This document shows, piece by piece, positions 14,935-23,437 of a DNA stretch of 36,204 bases. Under the pieces are notes generated by a model. That model saw only the letters and a program-made list of their open reading frames with translations, searched no databases and was not told the DNA's origin. Made by a program: the position numbers and the translations under genes. Each line of letters starts with the position of its first letter. Position 1 is the stretch's first letter. Source of the DNA: a virus; the IMG/VR virus record IMGVR_UViG_3300033153_005640, positions 1 to 36,204 of that record. One strand, 5' to 3'.

Positions 14935-16736
14935 TGGCAGACGGCGGAACTTTCGGACGCTACCTATTAAATGAATATTTACCTCGTAAATATCACATAG
15001 GTAGTAACGCAGATAAAAAAGACATCAATAAAAAGATGAACGTTTTCGCACAGAAGGATCCTAAAGAATACATTCGAGCTATCCCCAAACTAAAAAAGGT
15101 AGGAGATCATTTAGCCACTACTGAGGGTCTATCGGTAGGACTAGACGACATAACTCCTGACTACCCTCGACGTAATCCATTGATGCAGAAGTTTGTACGC
15201 CGGTTTGATACCTCTACAACGGACGCTCAACGTAGCCGCGTAGCAGAGCAAGCTCAAACTGCCTTCATAGGTATTGCTTTGGACCATCCAGGATCAATGA
15301 CACAACAAGTGAGCAGTGGCGCCCGGGGGAACACAGTACAGTACTCTAAAATAGTAGCAGGCCCTGCTAACGCACGTGACGCGCAAGGGAATACAGTTCC
15401 CTGGTTGATTCGTAATTCATATAGTGAGGGTTTAACCCCTGCGGATTATTGGGCGGCAGGAAATGAAGCTATCCTGGACACAATCAAAAGTACGGTTTCA
15501 GTGTCGGAACCTGGGGAACTTTCAAAGATACTTATCAACAATATGAGTGATATTATTGTTACAGATACGGATTGTGGGACTACCAACGGGATCGTAAAGT
15601 CGGTCAACAGTAGCAATATAATAGACAGGTACCTGGTACGGAAGACCGGACCCGTTAGTGCAGGTACTTTGATCACCCCCGACGTCCAAAATCGTCTCAT
15701 ACGTACACGTAAAGATAACATTATGGTACGGTCCCCTATGACATGTGAAGCTCCAGACGGTGTCTGTCAGAAATGCCAAGGACTGGATGAGAGAGGTAAC
15801 GCACAGGAATTCGGTACGAACGTAGGTATTCGTGCAGCTCAAGCGTTATCAGAACCTTTGATTCAGTTCGCCTTAAATGCGAAACACGGGGTGCGTACAG
15901 CTGAATCGGAACGTGCACAGCTACAAGGCATTTCTGGTTTTCGTCAAATTATTGAGTCACCAAAACAGTTCTTACACAAGGCGACTCTAGCGGAAGAAGA
16001 CGGTAAAGTTACCCAGGTAGCTTCAGCGCCCCAAGGCGGACACTACGTACACGTAGGTAAGACCAAACACTACATTAATCCTAACATCAAAGTACTCGTC
16101 AAAAAGGATTCCACGGTTGAACGCGGAGATCGTTTAGGTGAAGGTATCCCTAAACCGGATGAAATTGTGAAACATAAAGGTTTGGGTGCAGGACGTCTTT
16201 ACATGGTAGACCTTCTTAACAATCTCTATAAGACCCAAGGATATAACCTAGACCAGCGCCATTATGAGCTCTTAGCTAAAGGCGAACTCAACTACGCACG
16301 CATTTTACAGGACCCTAGTAATAAGTTCATCCCGGGAGATATAGTCGGATACAATACGTTACGCGCAGAGCTGGGAAAAGACACAAAGGAAGTTTCATTA
16401 CAGGACGGCTTGGGTGAAACCTTAGGTAAAAATTATCTTCATTTTTCTGCGGGCAGTAGGGTCACACCTTCAATGGTAAAGACTCTTGACAAAGCTGAGG
16501 TTAAAAATCTACACATCGCACCCCGCGCGCCAGAGATTGAATTCGTCATGAAGCCTGCAACCCGCGCACCTCTTTTACATCCTGATTGGATGGCACGCTT
16601 GGCACATAGGAATTTAAAAGCTACAATTCAACAGGCTGCGCATTTTGGAGATATTTCAAATCTCCACGGAACTCATCCGGTACCTGCGTACGTACACGGA
16701 GTTGACTTCGGCAAGGGTGAGAAGGGACGTTACTAA
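14934..16736 (+). CDS. RNA polymerase beta-prime subunit, C-terminal part
   Basis: This 600-residue protein continues beta-prime exactly where the gene at 7564 stops. FGRYLLNEYLP (7-17) and TTEGLSVGLDDI (62-73) match the region just after the active-site loop in bacterial RpoC. SGARGNTVQ (128-136) and YSEGL (163-167) follow. The second zinc site is complete: C214 (TDCGTT), C271, C278 and C281 (CEAPDGVCQKC). The trigger-loop region reads SEPLIQFALNAKHGV (306-320), keeping the catalytic His (H318, E. coli H936) but with Asn315 where E. coli has Arg933. The bridge-helix core is very divergent. The C-terminal clamp part (KGLGAGRLYMVDLLNNLYK) is recognisable. TAATG overlap with the preceding gene implies coupling. 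Confidence 0.92.
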   Translation: MADGGTFGRYLLNEYLPRKYHIGSNADKKDINKKMNVFAQKDPKEYIRAIPKLKKVGDHLATTEGLSVGLDDITPDYPRRNPLMQKFVRRFDTSTTDAQRSRVAEQAQTAFIGIALDHPGSMTQQVSSGARGNTVQYSKIVAGPANARDAQGNTVPWLIRNSYSEGLTPADYWAAGNEAILDTIKSTVSVSEPGELSKILINNMSDIIVTDTDCGTTNGIVKSVNSSNIIDRYLVRKTGPVSAGTLITPDVQNRLIRTRKDNIMVRSPMTCEAPDGVCQKCQGLDERGNAQEFGTNVGIRAAQALSEPLIQFALNAKHGVRTAESERAQLQGISGFRQIIESPKQFLHKATLAEEDGKVTQVASAPQGGHYVHVGKTKHYINPNIKVLVKKDSTVERGDRLGEGIPKPDEIVKHKGLGAGRLYMVDLLNNLYKTQGYNLDQRHYELLAKGELNYARILQDPSNKFIPGDIVGYNTLRAELGKDTKEVSLQDGLGETLGKNYLHFSAGSRVTPSMVKTLDKAEVKNLHIAPRAPEIEFVMKPATRAPLLHPDWMARLAHRNLKATIQQAAHFGDISNLHGTHPVPAYVHGVDFGKGEKGRY

Positions 16737-16737
16737 G

Positions 16738-17289
16738 GTGACTCTACTTCAGGCTAGTACGGAAAAGACTGCATTTAAAGTACCGCCGTTTATGCTGAAA
16801 GCTCTTCCTCAAATAAGACAGGCGGTTAAAGGATACAACCCTTTTAAGTCAAAACCTCCGGTTACAGGGTGGGGCATACCCGCTAAAAAGAGTTTTGGAA
16901 CTAAAACCAAAGAGTTCATGGTAGGTACCCCCACTAAATTCTTAGATGAGATAAGACAGGGTAAAGCATTCCGGCGCGGTAGTATGATGCACAAGAGTAT
17001 GAAACCTTCAGGGCCTATGGACGCGGCGTTACTGTACGGGTTTCCTGCCTATGAGACTTACCATGCAGCCAAGGGACCTTCCGAAGGACGTGCCGCACGT
17101 ATAGGAGGCGCCTTAGGCGGTTCACTCTGGCTGCCTACTTTTAGACCATTGGGGATGTTAGGTTCTTCAGCCGTAGCTATGGCCGGACATTCAGTAGGTA
17201 GTGGTTTAGGTAGACTGTTTGATAAGGCACCGCAACAACAACCTATGGCATCGCAGCAACAGCCCGGAGGAACCCCTCGTTATTATTAG
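16738..17289 (+). CDS. Glycine-rich putative virion protein, 183 aa
   Basis: I start it at GTG 16738, directly after the beta-prime stop (TAAG|GTG), which gives an N-terminus MTLLQASTEKTAFKV with the EKTA motif common in this region; an internal ATG at 16792 is the alternative, and the longer frame from 16645 would run back into the polymerase gene. Residues about 120-165 are hydrophobic and Gly/Ala-rich (RIGGALGGSLWLP, GSSAVAMAGHSVGSGLG), likely a membrane-seeking hairpin. The tail is Gln/Pro-rich. A role as an internal virion or ejection protein is inferred from composition and neighbours. No family recognised. Confidence 0.65.
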   Translation: MTLLQASTEKTAFKVPPFMLKALPQIRQAVKGYNPFKSKPPVTGWGIPAKKSFGTKTKEFMVGTPTKFLDEIRQGKAFRRGSMMHKSMKPSGPMDAALLYGFPAYETYHAAKGPSEGRAARIGGALGGSLWLPTFRPLGMLGSSAVAMAGHSVGSGLGRLFDKAPQQQPMASQQQPGGTPRYY

Positions 17290-17291
17290 CC

Positions 17292-17320
17292 TTGGGTTCT
17301 GAGTAGAACTACCTTATACT
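17292..17320 (+). promoter_or_regulatory. Possible sigma-70-like promoter
   Basis: TTGGGT (17292-17297) and TATACT (17315-17320) are separated by exactly 17 bases, a reasonable housekeeping-type promoter with a good -10 and fair -35. Transcription would begin about 17327, leaving a short leader that still contains the TAGGAG ribosome site for the gene at 17343. The -10 is part of the 16-base pattern shared with 7538 and 18853. Confidence 0.4.
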
Positions 17321-17342
17321 TTGGGCACGTTAGGAGACGTAC

Positions 17343-17723
17343 ATGACTGAGTCAGAATTGGAACTAATCAAAGCTGCATACGCTGAAGGTTCTAAGCGTG
17401 CGTTACTTGAAGCGGGATACGCTGAAAAAGTAGCCCACGAGGAAAGTGCTACCTACACTGACAGGTTTTTTGAAAAAGAAGCTGTAACTCTAAAGTGGAT
17501 TAAAAAAGTACTAGGTAAAAAGAACCTTAAGATGTTTGACAAGGGTACAGGTTCTAAGATTGATAAATACCCCCATACGGATATGCGGCTTTTGTCAGGT
17601 GAAAAATACGGACCTGTACGTACACAACAGGAATGGCAAAAAGAAATAGCAAAGGCTATAAACACAGGGAAGAAAAAGAACTTAAAAGCTACAAACAAAG
17701 CTGTAAATAAAATGTTTGAATGA
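17343..17723 (+). CDS. Hypothetical basic helical protein, 126 aa
   Basis: ATG 17343 has TAGGAG nine bases upstream. The N-terminal 45 residues are helical with AYAEGSKRALLEAGYAEKVA, reminiscent of the Lys-x-Ala-rich N-termini of nearby virion proteins. The rest is Lys-rich (VLGKKNLKMF, KAINTGKKKNLKA), giving a strongly basic C-terminal half that could contact packaged DNA. There are no Cys residues or membrane segments. No family is recognised. It lies between the polymerase block and the large virion-protein genes. Confidence 0.65.
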   Translation: MTESELELIKAAYAEGSKRALLEAGYAEKVAHEESATYTDRFFEKEAVTLKWIKKVLGKKNLKMFDKGTGSKIDKYPHTDMRLLSGEKYGPVRTQQEWQKEIAKAINTGKKKNLKATNKAVNKMFE

Positions 17724-17765
17724 GAGTAACCCTTGACGAAAACGAATCGTTAAAAGGAGAATGTA

Positions 17766-18830
17766 ATGGGACTTTTTAAAAGAGCGCATGTTCGTGGGAT
17801 GGTATTTGAACTGGTTCGTCGTAACCTTCTTTCTTTTCCCAGTGAGAAGATTGCAGATGAGGTAGCCGATGCCGTTGCCGATAATCTTCCAGACATGCCC
17901 CCCGAAGGGGAGATGCCTCCTGAAGGCGATATTCCGGTACCTGAGATGACCGGTGAAGAAGGTTTAACTGCTGAGGAAGCTACTGCTGTAGTAGACCAAT
18001 TGGTAGACGTCGCAGAGCAGATCGCAGAAAAGACCGGTAGCGTAAAGGACGTAGAGTTCAATAAGCTTGCCGCGTCCACCAGTTATGAGGACGCTTCTAT
18101 CCTCCACGCTAACGCCGTAATGGAAAAAGCTGCGATGGAAGAAGGAACTGACGTCACAGGCGACGGCCGCTTTCAGGACGTAATGGCTGAGGGTCAAGGT
18201 CCAATCGATGCCGCACAGAATCCGTCATCGGAAGTAGTAGGCCCCCAGGGTACTACCAGCCTGGATACTTCGGTAGGAGAAGTAGGTGCGCAAGTACCTC
18301 AGGTGGATACTCCCGGTGCCTCCGCAATAACTCCCGGAGAGGTAGCTAAGTTGTCATCCCTCCTCAAAAAGCTATCAGAAACGGACAACGGAACTGCCGC
18401 AGGATCCGGAGACACGGGATCGAAAGCCTACGAAGAAGCACCTACGAATGTAGCAATGAGTGGTGTAGCTCCTAGCCAGGGTACTACAACCCAGCCCAAA
18501 GGTCCGGTAATAGGTGAGCAGAAACCTCAGCCCGCACAACAGGCTATAAGTCCTGCAACGCCGAACGAAGTATCTAAGCTGTCTTCGGTTTTGAATCAGG
18601 TATTAGGTGCCTTGAAGAAGCAAGGCGGGGAACTTCCCCCTGAGCTCAAAGAAGCTATCGAAGACAAGAAAGACGACAAGGGCGAAGGCTCTGAAGACGA
18701 CAAGAAAGACGACAAGAAAGACGACAAGAAAGACGACAAGAAAGAGGATAAAAAAGAGGATGAAAAGAAAGAAGCATCTGAGCTTCTAAGTGCTCTTCGG
18801 ACTGTCGTCAAACACCTTCCCACCTCCTAA
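17766..18830 (+). CDS. Acidic repeat-bearing virion or scaffold-like protein, 354 aa
   Basis: An AAGGAGAATGTA leader precedes the ATG. Only the first 35 residues are hydrophobic/basic (MGLFKRAHVRGMVFELVRRNLL); the remainder is acidic and low in complexity, with few aromatic residues. Two related helices recur: TPGEVAKLSSLLKKL (about 195-210) and TPNEVSKLSSVLNQVL (about 265-280). Near the C-terminus four perfect KDD-type repeats are followed by a final helix, EASELLSALRTVVKHL. Acidic, disordered proteins with terminal helices are typical of scaffolding or internal head proteins, but this is inference. Lys-x-Ala sites (FNKLAAST, VMEKAAMEEG) could be cleavage points. Confidence 0.7.
   Translation: MGLFKRAHVRGMVFELVRRNLLSFPSEKIADEVADAVADNLPDMPPEGEMPPEGDIPVPEMTGEEGLTAEEATAVVDQLVDVAEQIAEKTGSVKDVEFNKLAASTSYEDASILHANAVMEKAAMEEGTDVTGDGRFQDVMAEGQGPIDAAQNPSSEVVGPQGTTSLDTSVGEVGAQVPQVDTPGASAITPGEVAKLSSLLKKLSETDNGTAAGSGDTGSKAYEEAPTNVAMSGVAPSQGTTTQPKGPVIGEQKPQPAQQAISPATPNEVSKLSSVLNQVLGALKKQGGELPPELKEAIEDKKDDKGEGSEDDKKDDKKDDKKDDKKEDKKEDEKKEASELLSALRTVVKHLPTS
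18696..18743 (+). repeat. Four tandem 12-bp units encoding DDKK
   Basis: GACGACAAGAAA is repeated four times without change inside the acidic protein gene and encodes a DDKK ladder. Degenerate copies flank it on both sides. The length is a multiple of three, so copy-number change by slippage would keep the frame. Confidence 0.9.
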
Positions 18831-18852
18831 TTACAGGTCTTGTCTTTTATCC

Positions 18853-18873
18853 TAGACTTTTCGAACGTATAAT
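18853..18873 (+). promoter_or_regulatory. Possible promoter element before the 847-aa virion protein
   Basis: In the 75-bp gap 18831-18905, TAGACTTTTCGAACGT (18853-18868) resembles the patterns at 7538 and 17315 and runs into a consensus -10 box TATAAT at 18868-18873. No good -35 is seen at the proper distance. The GGAGG site for the next gene lies 22 bases further on. Confidence 0.35.
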
Positions 18874-18905
18874 TAGTACAACTTTAAGTTGATGGAGGAT
18901 AAACT

Positions 18906-21449
18906 ATGTCTTCTCTTTCGCCACAAGTCCAAGCCGCCCAACAAGGAACTCCGCCACCGGAGCAAGCTGAACAGATGTTTAAAGAGCAGTTCACACAGAC
19001 TGCTTACAGTGTTTTGTTCTCTAAGTTCCCCGACATTGCTCCGGAGGTCATCACTTTTAAAATCATAGAAGTGGACCCTGAAGCAGGCGAGGGGTTAGGT
19101 GCATTCATTGCTCTTCGCGAAGAAAAGCCTATATACATTCCAGTAGTCATGGTTAACGGGCAGCTTAAGCCTATGGAAATATTCTACTTTAAAGAGTTAA
19201 ATATTTTCCTGCCGTTAGATAACATGTGGCTGGACGAAATCTCCCGAATGTCTATGGAAGCGATGGGCGAAAGCACAGAGCGTCCGAAAGACGTACCTAA
19301 CGACGTGGATATTCAAGGGCTCGTAAGGCCTCCGTTAGCCGGCGGTCGTTTCGGGTATGCCAGTGATACAGAGCATGACATCAAAAAAATGCTCAAAGAG
19401 TCTCAGGATCACCACTTAGAGATTCACCCGTCATTCCTGGAAGTCATCAAGAAATCTCCGCAGGTAGTACTGGACGGAGTTAAGCTGGCGTTTCAACAAC
19501 ACCCCTATCTCCTCCAGAAATTCGTTAAGAACTACGGTACTACTGCAATCACCGAAGCATTTCAGGCTGGTTATGCTCAGGTCAAAGAAGCAGCAGCCCC
19601 TCCCGAGGTAGGTATTGTAGAACTCTTTACGAAAGAGTCATCCTCGGACAGCCTGAAAAAAGCATTTGGGAATGGCGCCGGTAATGCCTTTTCTAAGATC
19701 TTAACAGCAGGTTACGTCGTAAAGGACAGCCGCAAAGATCTGACTAAGATAGCCGTAAAAGTCGAAGGCCCTGCTATTTTAGATTCCCCGGGTGCAAAAG
19801 GGGGTTGGTTTAGACTTTTCTTTGTAGATGCTCCTGCGGATATTTTCTTCGTTATTCCGTGGCCTAAGTGTGCGGATCGATATTCATTGCCTAGTCCGTA
19901 TGGCAGGGGCGAAGAGCATAGAAAACCTACCGAGTATCTGGTAATCAACAAAGATGCTAAAGAGGCGAGGGTAGCGAATGACGTATTAGGCGAAACCATC
20001 TTAGATGAGAGTATCGTGTCCGGGAGTAAGTTGTATAAACTTATGACTAGAGGCTCTGGAGACACACCTACTCCGAGGTCCTTCGGTTTCTTTTTGAACG
20101 CTACCTCTAAAGCGTTAGAGGCTACCACCCCTTTCGAGATTGAATACGCCGTAGACGAAGGGGGTCGTAAAAAATTTATAGGTCAATACGGAAGTCCTAC
20201 GTGGATTATCGACGACGATCCTTCGAGAATTTGTATTGATACTTTGAAGGAACACCAGCTAGGTTTCCTCCCTAAGGACGTGAAATGGATTGAGATAGTC
20301 AAGGTTAAAGCCCGTGACAATAATCGAGATTCTGTTGATTACGCCGATAGCAGTTCCTTCAGAAACAAGCGTAGAACTTCTTTAATTAAAGATCCTAAAC
20401 TCATGATGCGCTGGTTGAACAGTAAGCTCCATGAGACCAATGCCGAAACCACCAATGTCAAAAAAGCGAGTCGTAACGAGTGGTGGGTGAACGGGTCAGC
20501 TCAAGCGCTGCCTTGGAATGTAGCCCTTCCTAAAGTAGCTATGGATTACGGCGTATCTGTCGAAGACGCCGAAGGTATCTTGAAAGATGCTCAAGCCCAT
20601 AGCGTCTCCAGTGCCTACATCTTGAATGCTCAGACAGGCAGGAAATTACTAAACGACCTGGAGAAAGTTGCTCAGCCTCCTATGCAACAGCCGGCACCTC
20701 AGCAGCAACAGCAGATGCCACAGCAGCAGATGCCCCAGGGTCAAATGCCTCCGGGACAGGAAGGGATGATGCCGCCGGATCAGATGGGTATGCAACAACA
20801 GCAGCCTACTATGAGTCCTACTGATTTAGCTATTGCGGAGACTGTGGACCAGCTAAGACAACAGAATGACGCACAGTTACAGCAGCAGCAAATGTCTATG
20901 GAACAGGGCCAGCAACAGAGTGAGCAGCTTATCGGAGTGCTGGAACAGATCCAACAGCGTTCACAGGAGATTAATGATGCTACAGGTGGGATGATACCCC
21001 CGGAAGCGGCAGGATCACCTGCAACGGCTGCCGGGATGTTAGCTCCTCCGGTAGAAGAGCCTCCGCCCACACCAATGATGGAGGGAGAACTGTCGCCTCA
21101 GATGGTTGCGGAACAACTTAACCCTCAGTATTTGGAAGACGCCGAAGCACTTCAGGACGAGGGCGTATTTGATACCGCAGCGCTGGCAATGTTGTCTTCG
21201 TCACCGGTACTTCAGGATATCGTTTCAGCTTACGTACCTAACATGGAGAAATGCTTGGATAATATCGGGCGTATCTTACTAACCCTGTGGATGACAGAGA
21301 GTGAAATCAAGGAAGCCATAGGTGATGAGGCGTTTGTTACGCTGGAAGATAAACTCCGAACCATTTTTAAGGGCTTGGGTGATGTGATCCTGACGTTAAG
21401 TCGGAGTACTCCTGACCCTGCTTCGATGGGCCCTGATACTTTACAATAG
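18906..21449 (+). CDS. Large virion protein with Gln/Met/Pro-rich segment, 847 aa
   Basis: The ATG follows GGAGGATAAACT. Residues 1-230 look like one folded domain (PIYIPVVMVNGQLKPMEIFYFKE reads as beta structure, split here only for description). Residues about 285-560 form a second alpha/beta domain with PTWIIDDDPSRICIDT. A long low-complexity stretch follows (about 590-720) dominated by Gln, Met and Pro, and the last 120 residues are helical (PNMEKCLDNIGRILLTLW). Lys-Ala sites such as VKKASRNEWW and LEKVAQPP lie at apparent domain borders. No known family is recognised. Its size and place between polymerase and protease suggest an internal head or tail-tube-associated protein. Confidence 0.75.
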   Translation: MSSLSPQVQAAQQGTPPPEQAEQMFKEQFTQTAYSVLFSKFPDIAPEVITFKIIEVDPEAGEGLGAFIALREEKPIYIPVVMVNGQLKPMEIFYFKELNIFLPLDNMWLDEISRMSMEAMGESTERPKDVPNDVDIQGLVRPPLAGGRFGYASDTEHDIKKMLKESQDHHLEIHPSFLEVIKKSPQVVLDGVKLAFQQHPYLLQKFVKNYGTTAITEAFQAGYAQVKEAAAPPEVGIVELFTKESSSDSLKKAFGNGAGNAFSKILTAGYVVKDSRKDLTKIAVKVEGPAILDSPGAKGGWFRLFFVDAPADIFFVIPWPKCADRYSLPSPYGRGEEHRKPTEYLVINKDAKEARVANDVLGETILDESIVSGSKLYKLMTRGSGDTPTPRSFGFFLNATSKALEATTPFEIEYAVDEGGRKKFIGQYGSPTWIIDDDPSRICIDTLKEHQLGFLPKDVKWIEIVKVKARDNNRDSVDYADSSSFRNKRRTSLIKDPKLMMRWLNSKLHETNAETTNVKKASRNEWWVNGSAQALPWNVALPKVAMDYGVSVEDAEGILKDAQAHSVSSAYILNAQTGRKLLNDLEKVAQPPMQQPAPQQQQQMPQQQMPQGQMPPGQEGMMPPDQMGMQQQQPTMSPTDLAIAETVDQLRQQNDAQLQQQQMSMEQGQQQSEQLIGVLEQIQQRSQEINDATGGMIPPEAAGSPATAAGMLAPPVEEPPPTPMMEGELSPQMVAEQLNPQYLEDAEALQDEGVFDTAALAMLSSSPVLQDIVSAYVPNMEKCLDNIGRILLTLWMTESEIKEAIGDEAFVTLEDKLRTIFKGLGDVILTLSRSTPDPASMGPDTLQ

Positions 21450-22154
21450 ATGCACCTTCCCGTACCAGAGCATAGGTGGCTTACAGTACAGGACGCCCTT
21501 AGGGACGAGACACCTCCTGTAGACGATGCCTTTCTCCAACTAGTTTACGGCGTAATTAAAACTGAGGTTGAAGACGAACACGTTGCTACTGCTATCGAGC
21601 TAATCGAAATTCCGGAGTACCGGGATACGATGTGTGCTTTTATCTTAAGCAACGCCCCTACTGCGGATATCGTAGTTAGCTTAGGTATGACAGAAGAAGT
21701 TATCAATACTTTTAAACAACTGTATATGGATACGACAGTATTCAAGCATAAGCTACAGTTAAGAGCCTTCATAAAATACTACCTTGAAAACGTCGCCATA
21801 GATGACGAGTACAAAGCACTCATTGAACTAGGCGTAGAACAAGGATCGGATCACCTGATCTATCGTATGGCTCTCGGGGACGAGAAAGTGTTGTTAGATG
21901 AGGCCAAGTGTGCTCGAAATGCAATCACTCAAGCGTACTTTTTGAGTACCCTTCCTCGTAATGCCGACATCACCTCCCCTCGGGTACGTCAAGCATTACG
22001 ATGGACGGATAAGTGGACGAGCTGGCTCATTAAAACAGAAAAGAGTGGTATGACCGATGGTGGTTCAGCGGACCCGACTCTTGCAATCGACGACCGAGAA
22101 CAAGAAATAGCGGTAGAACGTTTGCAATTAGATCCTAAAGAAGTCTATCATTAG
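21450..22154 (+). CDS. Hypothetical alpha-helical protein, 234 aa
   Basis: The ATG follows the previous stop at once (TAG then ATG), with no clear ribosome site, so it probably depends on translational coupling. The protein is rich in helices, acidic overall, with segments such as HVATAIELIEIPEYRDTM and LRAFIKYYLENVAIDDEY. The C-terminal region contains VRQALRWTDKWTSWLIK and an acidic tail. It has no membrane segment and only two Cys. I do not recognise a family. Gene order suggests a neck, head-completion or internal virion function. Confidence 0.65.
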   Translation: MHLPVPEHRWLTVQDALRDETPPVDDAFLQLVYGVIKTEVEDEHVATAIELIEIPEYRDTMCAFILSNAPTADIVVSLGMTEEVINTFKQLYMDTTVFKHKLQLRAFIKYYLENVAIDDEYKALIELGVEQGSDHLIYRMALGDEKVLLDEAKCARNAITQAYFLSTLPRNADITSPRVRQALRWTDKWTSWLIKTEKSGMTDGGSADPTLAIDDREQEIAVERLQLDPKEVYH

Positions 22155-22167
22155 GCAGGAGATTACG

Positions 22168-22953
22168 ATGTGGAATCAACAACAGTATGAAAAAATTTCA
22201 AAGAGCATTGCCACAGAGTTTGTTGGTAGCGAAGGTGGTAGTACTATAAATAGCCAGGCGGTTAAAGTGGCAGCCGATGAAGGCCTTGTACCAGAGCAGA
22301 TCCGAACCATGGTCCGCCTCGCAAACGTAGAAACTTTTCAACAGCTGTTCGCCCAGAAGACCGGCAGTGATAAGATGATTGAATTTGAGCCGGGAGATGC
22401 TGAAGTGGTGATCAATCAATTGAAAGAAGCCGCAGAAGAGAAATGTGATGCGTCGGGAGACTCCTGTACCTGTGAGGACGCTACTAAGTGTACGTGTGCA
22501 ACAAAGGAAGCCGCGTATGACCGCGCTCAGGATTTTTACGGGCAGCTATACCCGCCAGAGCCGCTAGAAAAGAAAGCTGCAGCTCCAGAAGAGATAGAAG
22601 AACTTCCGAATAGGCACCCTAAAGAAGTCCAATTACTTCTCAAAGACGCCTCTGATAAACTCCGAATAGATCAGTATGAAGCTGCATTCGTTTGGAAGGA
22701 TCGACTGGAGAAAGCTGCCCAGGCATTTAAACTATTGCTCTTCCAGGGGATGATAGGGTGTGATGTCAATGCGCCGGTGCCGTCCACTGAGAAAGTCGCA
22801 CAGATATGTGAGACGCATGTTGCAGTATTGGATCCTGCGCACCGTCAAGTAGTTACCTTTTTAAAAGAAGCCCAAGGTGCGCGTGTTAATTATCTTGAAT
22901 GCCAATCCAGTAGAGAGGTACTGGCCCAATACGTAGCACGTCTTGAAGTGTAG
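22168..22953 (+). CDS. Hypothetical virion protein with Cys cluster, 261 aa
   Basis: A GGAG site precedes the ATG. The protein is helical, acidic and Lys-Ala-rich. A short Cys-rich loop lies at about residues 91-111: EKCDASGDSCTCEDATKC then TCATKEAA, giving five Cys plus two more pairs of Cys near the C-terminus (IGCDVNAP, AQICETH). The loop resembles a metal-binding or disulfide knot inserted between two helical domains. Lys-Ala-rich segments (PLEKKAAAPEE, LEKAAQAFKLL) recall those in neighbouring proteins. No family recognised; virion component inferred from context. Confidence 0.65.
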   Translation: MWNQQQYEKISKSIATEFVGSEGGSTINSQAVKVAADEGLVPEQIRTMVRLANVETFQQLFAQKTGSDKMIEFEPGDAEVVINQLKEAAEEKCDASGDSCTCEDATKCTCATKEAAYDRAQDFYGQLYPPEPLEKKAAAPEEIEELPNRHPKEVQLLLKDASDKLRIDQYEAAFVWKDRLEKAAQAFKLLLFQGMIGCDVNAPVPSTEKVAQICETHVAVLDPAHRQVVTFLKEAQGARVNYLECQSSREVLAQYVARLEV

Positions 22954-22963
22954 GAGGATACTC

Positions 22964-23437
22964 ATGAAGTCTACTGAATTACAAAAGTTTGCAGAGCGTA
23001 AAGAGTATCTAGACGTCAAAACGGCGGGAAGTCTTAGCAGTCTTTTTTCACCTGACTTTCGTACGGGTCTCAATAGGGGATTAGGTACCGGTATTGCCGC
23101 TGCGGGTCTCGTAGGAGTAGGTGCGCTAGTTTCCAAAGCGGCTAAAGGTATTAAAGAGCGAATGGTCTTGAATAAACAACGGGAGCGTATCCTGGATGAA
23201 ATTACTATCAATGACCCTATCGTTTCTGTTTTTGAATCGGAAGATCCCGGGTCCTCTTTGAGGGCCTATAATACTCTTGTACGCGCAGCACCTACGCTCA
23301 GTATAGATCCTAATATCGCTACAGCGTACCTGCGGAATGCGGCACAAACAGGTGGCGCTATTGATTTTCAAACCATAAAGCTTCTAGCGGATGCGGAAAC
23401 TTCAATGCAAAAAGCTAGGAATCCTGGAGGTAAGTAA
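22964..23437 (+). CDS. Putative membrane-inserting virion protein, 157 aa
   Basis: Start chosen at ATG 22964, six bases after GGAGG; an upstream TTG frame adds seven residues but has no ribosome site. The N-terminal 25 residues include EYLDVKTAGSL, another KTA site. Residues about 38-62 are hydrophobic and Gly-rich (GLGTGIAAAGLVGVGALV), a likely membrane segment, followed by a basic stretch (GIKERMVLNKQRERI). The remainder (about 75-157) is a soluble helical domain with DPNIATAYLRNAAQTGG. The layout of short tag, glycine-rich span and soluble domain is shared with other genes here and suggests an internal or ejection protein. Confidence 0.7.
   Translation: MKSTELQKFAERKEYLDVKTAGSLSSLFSPDFRTGLNRGLGTGIAAAGLVGVGALVSKAAKGIKERMVLNKQRERILDEITINDPIVSVFESEDPGSSLRAYNTLVRAAPTLSIDPNIATAYLRNAAQTGGAIDFQTIKLLADAETSMQKARNPGGK

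Noticed and set aside
12960-14960. Possibility that the beta-prime split is a split intein
   Set aside because: Neither the C-terminus at 12999 nor the N-terminus at 14934 shows intein splicing blocks; the chains simply end and begin at ordinary polymerase sequence.
16645-16737. Longer N-terminus for the glycine-rich protein after beta-prime
   Set aside because: It would run inside the end of the polymerase gene in another frame; GTG 16738 or ATG 16792 are better starts.
18696-18743. Tandem 12-bp units considered as CRISPR or an iteron origin
   Set aside because: Units are adjacent without spacers, in frame, and encode an acidic-basic protein ladder.
20780-21070. Minus-strand Cys-rich frame
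   Set aside because: It is the complement of the Gln/Met/Pro-rich segment; repeated CAG codons read backward as CTG/TGC give false Cys and Leu runs.
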